Shown here one piece after another: positions 55,505 to 64,000 of a stretch of 64,000 bases of DNA; the stretch's first letter is position 1; each line of letters begins with the position of its first letter. Origin of the DNA: Phaseolus vulgaris (Eukaryota; Streptophyta; Magnoliopsida; Fabales; Fabaceae); assembly GCF_000499845.2 (NCBI RefSeq), contig NC_023754.2, positions 19,222,111 to 19,286,110 of the forward strand, in the 5' to 3' direction. The notes beneath the pieces were generated by a model. The model searched no databases, was not told where the DNA came from, and saw nothing but the letters and a program-made list of their open reading frames with translations. The translations under genes and the position numbers were made by a program.

Positions 55505-55698
55505 GGTATTATTGGGCCTCAAAAGACGGGTTCAAAAACTAACCCCTTCGCGAACATTCTGGGCCCACGCCAGAAAACATGACGCACGCTCATACGCACA
55601 CCAACACAAACCGCGTGCGCCTCCGAAGAGTATAAAAGGAGCACCACCTTCTCCCCCTTCTTCTTCAACTCTTCTACTATTTCATCAACACCAACACA
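55505..55698 (+). promoter_or_regulatory. RPL10 promoter and leader
   Basis: Compact ribosomal-protein-type promoter. Site II motifs TGGGCC (55,513-55,518) and TGGGCCCA (55,560-55,567) lie upstream of a TATA box, TATAAAAG (55,631-55,638), about 60 bp before the start codon. The likely transcript start falls in a pyrimidine-rich run (CTCCCCCTTCTTCTTC), resembling a TOP leader. The GC content rises sharply here against the AT-rich spacer. Confidence 0.75.
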
Positions 55699-57621
<1,923 letters not shown>

Positions 57622-58147
57622 ATCATTTAGCAATAGGAAATTCATTGAATGTATGGTTTTTCTTTTCACCTGCTGAATGTATTTGTTCCCTGTTGAATAC
57701 AGTCTGAACTGTAACTGTAGAATTATGTATCTATCTGTCTTCCAAATCTCGTGGGAGCTTGAAAGACGCAAATTTGATGTATTGAAAATCTCATTATTCT
57801 GTCACTTAAAACAGAATAGAAATAAATAAATATGGTCTGTGTTGTGTATATTGTTACCCTTGGCGTTCTGAAATTAGCAAAAAATATATGATATTATCCC
57901 CAGAAAAAAAAGGAACCTTCCGTGTTTTTTTAGAGTACTTCACCTTTTCCAGACAACAAGTCTTCTGAACTAAATAACAGTTTAATTAAAAGGAAAATTT
58001 TGCCAACATAATGGTTTGCCGCTTCACACATACAAACAGCTGGACCCTTATCTACTGATTAAAGTTTCGTTCTTCGTGAAGAAGTTATTTACCATAGACT
58101 CTACAACAGAGGTTGGCTCATTTTATAGATAGACATGAGAAATGTGC
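57622..58147. other. Convergent 3' region between RPL10 and MTP8
   Basis: About 0.5 kb separates the two stop codons. The RPL10 side carries several AATAAA-like signals (AAATAAATAAA near 57,820-57,832). The region presumably holds both 3' UTRs, and the two transcripts may overlap. No coding signal is seen. Confidence 0.6.
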
Positions 58148-61100
58148 TTAAGACTGATTGTTGGGCAGTTTGACGAGAACTGAGTGCTCTGGTTTATGAT
58201 CACATTCGAAGTCTAAATGAACAAATGCCCGCTCAACTTCTGGGAGTTTCTCCAGCTTTATCTGTAGGCTCTCTCCAATGGCGTGTGCTTCTTTTAATGG
58301 TAAATCTTCTGGCAGTTCAATGTCAACCTGTTCCAAATCAAATCCAAATGAAGTGGCAAAATCTAATCATACTGAAATATGACTTCTTAATAAAGAGGAA
58401 TAGAATAGGGCTTGTGATAATGAGTTAGAGATAGTTAATAACTTCCCTAGCATTATTTGTTCGTTTCTAATTAGAATGCTAAAATTAGCAAATAGGACTA
58501 GTCACATACAATTTCATTTTTGGGAAGCAGGGTTAGCCTTGTGGCTAGAGTTTTTATGAATCGATTTTGTATTAATGCAGCATACCTCCACAAAATATAG
58601 AACCCCAAATGTATATGCGCGAACAGTATCAATGCGCTTGACTCTAGGGTGCCTTAAAACAAGATATGTGAGCTTCTGCAAAACTTCGGGAGGTGCAGAT
58701 TGTCCCACCAGTGAAACTACATAGAAAGTTATCCAGAATCAGAATTAGTAGAGTTTTGATAGACACCAAGACTTCGGAAAAGTGGTGGAGGAAGCAGTGA
58801 GAGCGAGATGTAAAAAAATATACTTTCTAGAATGGATGTCTTTTGTGCTTACTGGAGAACCTGATTTAGTATCCCGTTTCCCAACAAGAACACAAGAAGT
58901 AGTAAATATAGCTAATTAGCTGTCGATGCTCGTTTTTTCTCTCATGGGCACATACACTTGTTAAACAATTTCTGTTCAGAATACTGACAAGGAATATACC
59001 TGCATTTTCCATGACAGTGCGTGACCAATTTGTAATAGTGTAAATTGCAAGCATAATAGCTCCAATCGGGTCGATCCACCAGTAATATTTATCACCAAGA
59101 ACAGCTGCAACTAATCCAACCACGTTCGTTACAACATCAAAGTGATGATCCTGCAAGTTGGCATTTCTGAGATGGTTCAATTGTATTTTAAATTTATTCA
59201 TAAAGAAACATCAGAAGAGAACCACCCATACATCTGCATAGGCACGGACAATCTTGTTTGCCGACCTTCTACAGTAAAGCCAGAGCATAAGCTTCACTGC
59301 TGTTGCAAATAACATAATAGAGCACAACCATATTAACTGTTCCGCGGACATATCTTCACTAGGACTGTTTTGTATTAGTTTTTGTACAGCTGTGATTAAT
59401 ACCTGAAAGCCTATAGCGAATTGAATTAATTCAATGCATCATGTACTCTTTTGCTTGTCAATGTACGAGTGCATTTCATTTATAGCACAAGTTTGTGAAA
59501 ACTGTAGAGTCCTATATATGTAAATTTCAAAAGCAGTAGGATTATAACTATGAAGTTAACATTTGAACGTATACTTCAACATATTGAAGTTCACTTTTTA
59601 TCCATGACTTCAATAAAAAAATTAATTTAAAGACTTCGATTTTAGTAAAAGCTGTATGTTGTCAATTCTGGGGTTTAAAAGCTAGGGGAAGATACGGATG
59701 TACCGCCTGCAGCTTTCTTTCTCATACTGACCTTTTGATTTATGGTCCAATGAAACAAATATGCTTCTAAACCTGTCTGCCATCAAATTAGAAATTCTGC
59801 CAATAACCTGTCATCAGCTATAACCTAAAGCTGAATCCTTTTCTTGAATTTGGTAAATAAGAAAGCCTTTTAAGAATTTTGTTCAATATTCGTTTGGGAA
59901 ACAATATTGTCTCTTTCAGTTCACCACAGACATTAGAACTTCAACCAGTTAGATTCTACAGACAAGAGCAAAAGTAAGGAAATTTGATTCCTTCGCATTG
60001 GTTTGCATTAAGCATGACCTGATGCACATCCAGATTGAAATCTAAATCAGAAGTCTTCTAATTTAAAGTGAATTTAATTTAAATGAAACAGATATTGTAG
60101 CATGCAACTCCCTGGAGAAGGAAACCCTTTTAAATAGAAATATAAGAGCATAATGGACAGTGTGAAAACAGGAATAGCTCAATTCAGTTTGACCCACCTA
60201 GTGTAGCCATGACTGCTGCAAAGATAATAATGCCAACTGGCTGAACTCTTAGCTTTCCAATTGGGTATTGATAGATATTTATGTTCCTCATTGCCAGGTG
60301 AGTGAACCAAAGTATGCCACCAGCCATGAGATCAAGCAGAGAATCCAAAGTAGATGCCGCAATAGCTATTGACCCACTCCTTACCGTGGCATAGCTCTGG
60401 ACATAGATATGTATATATTGTTATTTTTCAGAAAAAATATCAGCAATTGCAGTAGAAAAAAAACACTTAAGGAGGGGATTATGATTAAACAAGTTTAAAC
60501 AATCAATTAAGCTTCATCCACAAGTCCAAATAAACTTATATGTAATGTGTTAATACGTAAAAGTTCTTTCGTTCAGCTTCTTCTAAAATTGTCTTTAACT
60601 TATATATAATATATTTTAAAGCTTAATTTATTTTCTTTCTTAATTTTTTTTATTCTGTGAATAAGAGGATCTAAACTATTTCAAAAAATCAATTCTCTGC
60701 TAAAAACTCAAGCGAATCCTTTCATGACTTGGCCGCTTCTTCAGATTTAATACATGCATTCAAGACAGACTCACAAAAGGACATATGATCACCTTTAATA
60801 TCAACAATGCTACATTTGCATAATTAGATATCTTCATTGCTCTTTCTTGTTGAGCTAGTTCACCACTATCTTCCTCATCAATGCTATCAGATGACACCAC
60901 AGAGTCCACTTCCTCAAACGATTTCAGAGTAGCTAATTGTCTTCCATAGTAATCTATTTCCCCTGTAAAATTCAACCAAGTTCAAAAAAAAAAAAAAAGA
61001 GTTAAACTATTTATTTACTTCATCCTATAGTCATCTGGATCAAGTTCTAAACTAATCATATAATTAAAATTCAGTGAGTAAGTTTAGCAAAAACAAAAGC

Positions 61101-61615
61101 GAGAAAAAAAAAGGAAAAAAAAAAACATTCGAGAACTTCAAAGGAAAAATCAAGATTTAAGAACATGCATCACATAATTCAACAATTCCTCTGTTAACAT
61201 TTCACTTTACACATAACACAAAATTCAGGAGCAGCATAACACTAATATGAACTTAATCATAAACAAATTCAATACAAAATTAAACTCCAAACATATCTAT
61301 ATACAAAATATTCATTCATGTTAGTTTATATATATACATACATATCTCTCTTTATATACACACACGGAGAACTATGGAGAGACCTTTGCTTAAGGCGGTG
61401 GAGGAGAGGTTAATGTCTTCGTAAGGAGACTCGGAGTCGAGGCCAGAACGAATCTCGTCGGGAAGCGTGGAGAGGAAGGAGGCTCTGAGAGAGTTTACCG
61501 AGTTCCGACGAGTGAGTCTGTTGTGACTCCGGCCACCATTTTTGTTATTTTTGTTGTCAAAATCATGGTTGAGGAGAAGCGGAAGCGTTGGATCCGAAGC
61601 TGAACTCGATTCCAT
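58148..61615 (-). CDS. MTP8: Metal tolerance protein MTP8, Mn-type cation diffusion facilitator
   Basis: Proton-coupled Mn(II) (and possibly Fe) transporter. The Arabidopsis protein loads the vacuole and acts in Mn tolerance and seed metal storage. Exons: 61615-61384, 60962-60793, 60396-60198, 59410-59232, 59150-59000, 58716-58586, 58327-58148, giving 413 aa (AtMTP8 about 411). The Mn-CDF signatures are present: DSLLD (152-156, TM2) and DHHFD (261-265, TM5), both DxxxD. Also visible are [43 protein letters not shown] and a C-terminal cytoplasmic domain ending [15 protein letters not shown]. The hydrophilic N-terminus is Asn-rich and poorly conserved. The start at 61,615 is chosen for length, though an in-frame ATG nine codons upstream (61,642) is possible. 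The exon 1 donor (GTCTCT) is weak. It converges with RPL10. Confidence 0.95.
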
Positions 61616-62296
61616 GAGAAATGATGAATGGAAAGAGGACAAAGGTCATGACACACATAAGGTTCACAGAGATTCTGAAAATGAACCACAATGAACAAAC
61701 ATATCCTACCCATATCCATACTTAGATCATATATAGTTACAATAAAAACTATGGGTTAAAAAATTCAACTGAATTTGAATATATCGTTCAATACTTTAAT
61801 GGTACCTCTTCTCCGTCACTGTGCATCATTCTAGAAAGTGACACGAGAAGAATATTTTTGTGGTATGTACCTTATGTGAACTCTTTTTGTTTTTCTGTGC
61901 ATTTCTAAATTTAAAGTTGTAAAAAATTTCATGAAATTGGAACTGTAGTAGATCTGACACAATTGTCTAGTAAAAGTTTAACCTATCAAAAGTGGAATTA
62001 TTTTTGAGAGAAGAAATATGAAAAACATAAGGATTTTCCTGCCTTAATGTTTTCTAAAGAAATTATAAAATTAAAATTAAATATTGCACAAATTAAAGTT
62101 ATATTTTGAATAAATTAATATGAAAGAATTTCTCTAATATTTTAAATTTAAATTTTAACTTTTAAAAAATATTTTAGTTTTTTTTTATATATATAGACTA
62201 TTAATGATAAAGGACCCACACCCATTCTTGGTGATACGTATCTGACAAGAATATCATGGTCACCACATTCGGGTGCACATGGTTGTTTTAAGGAAA

Positions 62297-62299
<3 letters not shown>

Positions 62300-62363
<64 letters not shown>

Positions 62364-62364
62364 G
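62300..62364. repeat. (AAT)n microsatellite
   Basis: About 20 uninterrupted ATA/TAA triplets. Likely polymorphic. Confidence 0.95.
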
Positions 62365-62582
62365 TGTAATGAGGAAGATAATATCCAATTAAATTTAATT
62401 AATGACATAAATATATTAAAATTTATATTCTAGATTTTGAATTAATATCCAAGAACTAATTAATTTTAAATTATTAGCATGATATCTTTAAATTTTATTT
62501 CATCATAGAATTAAATTATTTAAGTGGTAATTATGTATGCTATGAATGTTTGTAATTAATATTTTTTCAACATTTTATAGTA

Positions 62583-62913
62583 GATTCAAAGTATAAGGAA
62601 AGTTAGCCAGTGGTATATTTGAAAAAAATGTTATATTTATTTATATAATTAAAAAATAGGAAGTGTTCTCATCTTTTTTACCAAAAAGCCAGATAATTTA
62701 GATAAATAACAGATGTGTATAAAAAAAGCTAACAATTTCTTATAGATTTTATAGTATGATTCAAAGTATAAGGAAAGTTAGCCAGTGGTATATTTGAAAA
62801 AAATGTTATATTTATTTATATAATTAAAAAATAGGAAGTGTTCTCATCTTTTTAACCAAAAAGCCAGATAATTTAGATAAATAACAGATGTGTATAAAAA
62901 AAGCTAACAATTT
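62583..62913. repeat. Recent tandem duplication, 175-bp period
   Basis: 62,583-62,738 and 62,758-62,913 are almost identical over about 156 bp, differing visibly at one position (CTTTTTTACC against CTTTTTAACC). A 19-bp non-repeated linker separates them. The repeat is AT-rich, non-coding and upstream of MTP8. Confidence 0.92.
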
Positions 62914-64000
62914 TTTTTTTGGAAATACCCTTTAAGGTTCTTCTAAAAAAAATAAAAAATATAATATTTTTAATTTTAATTATTTATAAAATTTATACTA
63001 TATATATATAAACTAAAAAAATAGAATAAAAATAAAATAATAAATAAAAAGATTAATTAATATTATTTTATACTTTAAAATTACATTTAAATGAAAAAAA
63101 ATTTCTTGAATACAAAATTTTAGAAGGAAGGGTGAGAATATATGTTATCCTTTAATGTTTTATTTATTATTTTATAAAAAACATGAATGTATTAATGGAA
63201 AGATGTGTACAAGAAATGATAAAATAAATAAATGTATTATTGAGAAGATGTGTACAATAGAAGATAAAATATTGAGATGATAGAAAACAAAAATAATGAA
63301 ATTAAATCATCCATTCTTTATCTAGCACTCTTTTGTTTTTATTTCCCTATTTAACACTTTTTTGTTTTTATTTCTCACTTTTTTATTTTTTATTTTTTAT
63401 TTCCCTATCTAACACCATTTCAAAAATAAATAAATAAATAATAAATTTTTTTTTTATAATTTTAATTTTGAATATATTAAAAAATAAGTATTTTTAATGT
63501 TTAAAATAGTTAGAAATATAATTAATGAATAAATAAATGAGTTTTTACAAAATAAAAATAAAAAAGTAATAAATTAAAAATATTTAGTTTAATTTTTTTT
63601 TTAATAATGAAGAAAATAAAAAATTAAACTCTACAACAACATAAAAGTTGAATCTATAAACATAAATTAATATTTATTTTTATTATTATTTTTATCAGCA
63701 AAGAATGAAATTAAATTAAGGGAATAAAAAAAGGGTATCCCAACCCTTTTACACTTTTATTTATTATTTATTTATTATTATTGATGATGTAATCATGTTA
63801 ATTTTAAGTAAAAAAATACAGGACATAATTATAAAAAAAATCAAAGTCAATTAGTATTAATTAATATTGAACGCAAAAATAATATTGAAGTGTCTATCTA
63901 CCCTAAATGCAAAATCCTAAAAAATAAAACTAATACAATTGCTACACTTAATGCTTAAAAATGAGAAGAAGAAAAATGTAAAAATAAATAAATATAAAAA

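Larger units (their letters stand above)
61616..64000. other. MTP8 upstream flank and AT-rich spacer
   Basis: The first 250 bp should contain the MTP8 leader and promoter (read on the minus strand); no clear TATA box could be chosen. Beyond it are the AAT microsatellite, the 175-bp tandem duplication and A/T-rich runs. No gene supported. Confidence 0.5.

Overview
This is a plant nuclear window, most likely from a papilionoid legume of the Phaseolus/Vigna/Glycine type. That placement is an inference from the close match of the proteins to known plant families, the very AT-rich spacers, GT-AG introns and legume-style miniature LTR retroelements. I could run no database search. There are no bacterial features: no operons, CRISPR arrays or ribosome binding sites.

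Five protein-coding genes can be assembled exon by exon with consistent reading phase. (1) 8706-13031, minus: RPT3, an AAA-ATPase of the 26S proteasome base, 6 exons, 420 aa. (2) 17345-19339, minus: an NPH3/BTB protein closely matching ROOT PHOTOTROPISM 2, 4 exons, 573 aa. (3) 41427-53915, plus: a leucine-rich-repeat receptor kinase of subfamily LRR-VIII-1, 20 coding exons, 951 aa. (4) 55699-57621, plus: ribosomal protein L10 (uL16), 4 exons, 220 aa. (5) 58148-61615, minus: an MTP8-type manganese cation-diffusion facilitator, 7 exons, 413 aa. RPL10 and MTP8 converge tail to tail about 0.5 kb apart. The two 'RPT' genes are unrelated despite the similar symbols.

The rest is AT-rich spacer carrying decayed mobile DNA: a Ty3/gypsy integrase-to-3'-end remnant (14.1-15.5 kb), two 5'-truncated LINE tails (23.1-23.7 kb, and 48.8-50.2 kb inside an intron of the receptor kinase), and four copies of a miniature LTR element (TRIM-like: LTRs about 121 bp, initiator-tRNA-Met primer site, internal region about 125 bp). 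Two of these lie head to head at 32.6-33.4 kb and form a near-palindrome. There are also dispersed unclassified repeats, several local tandem duplications and microsatellites. From 20 to 41 kb there is no gene I can support.

The genes have unrelated roles (proteolysis, blue-light signalling, surface signalling, translation, Mn transport) and nothing indicates that they work together. I found no new biological system. The most notable items are the inverted TRIM pair, a TRIM deletion derivative with a target-site duplication, the LINE in the kinase intron, a GC-AG intron in RPT3, a multi-copy unclassified repeat, and sharp exon-level GC contrasts.
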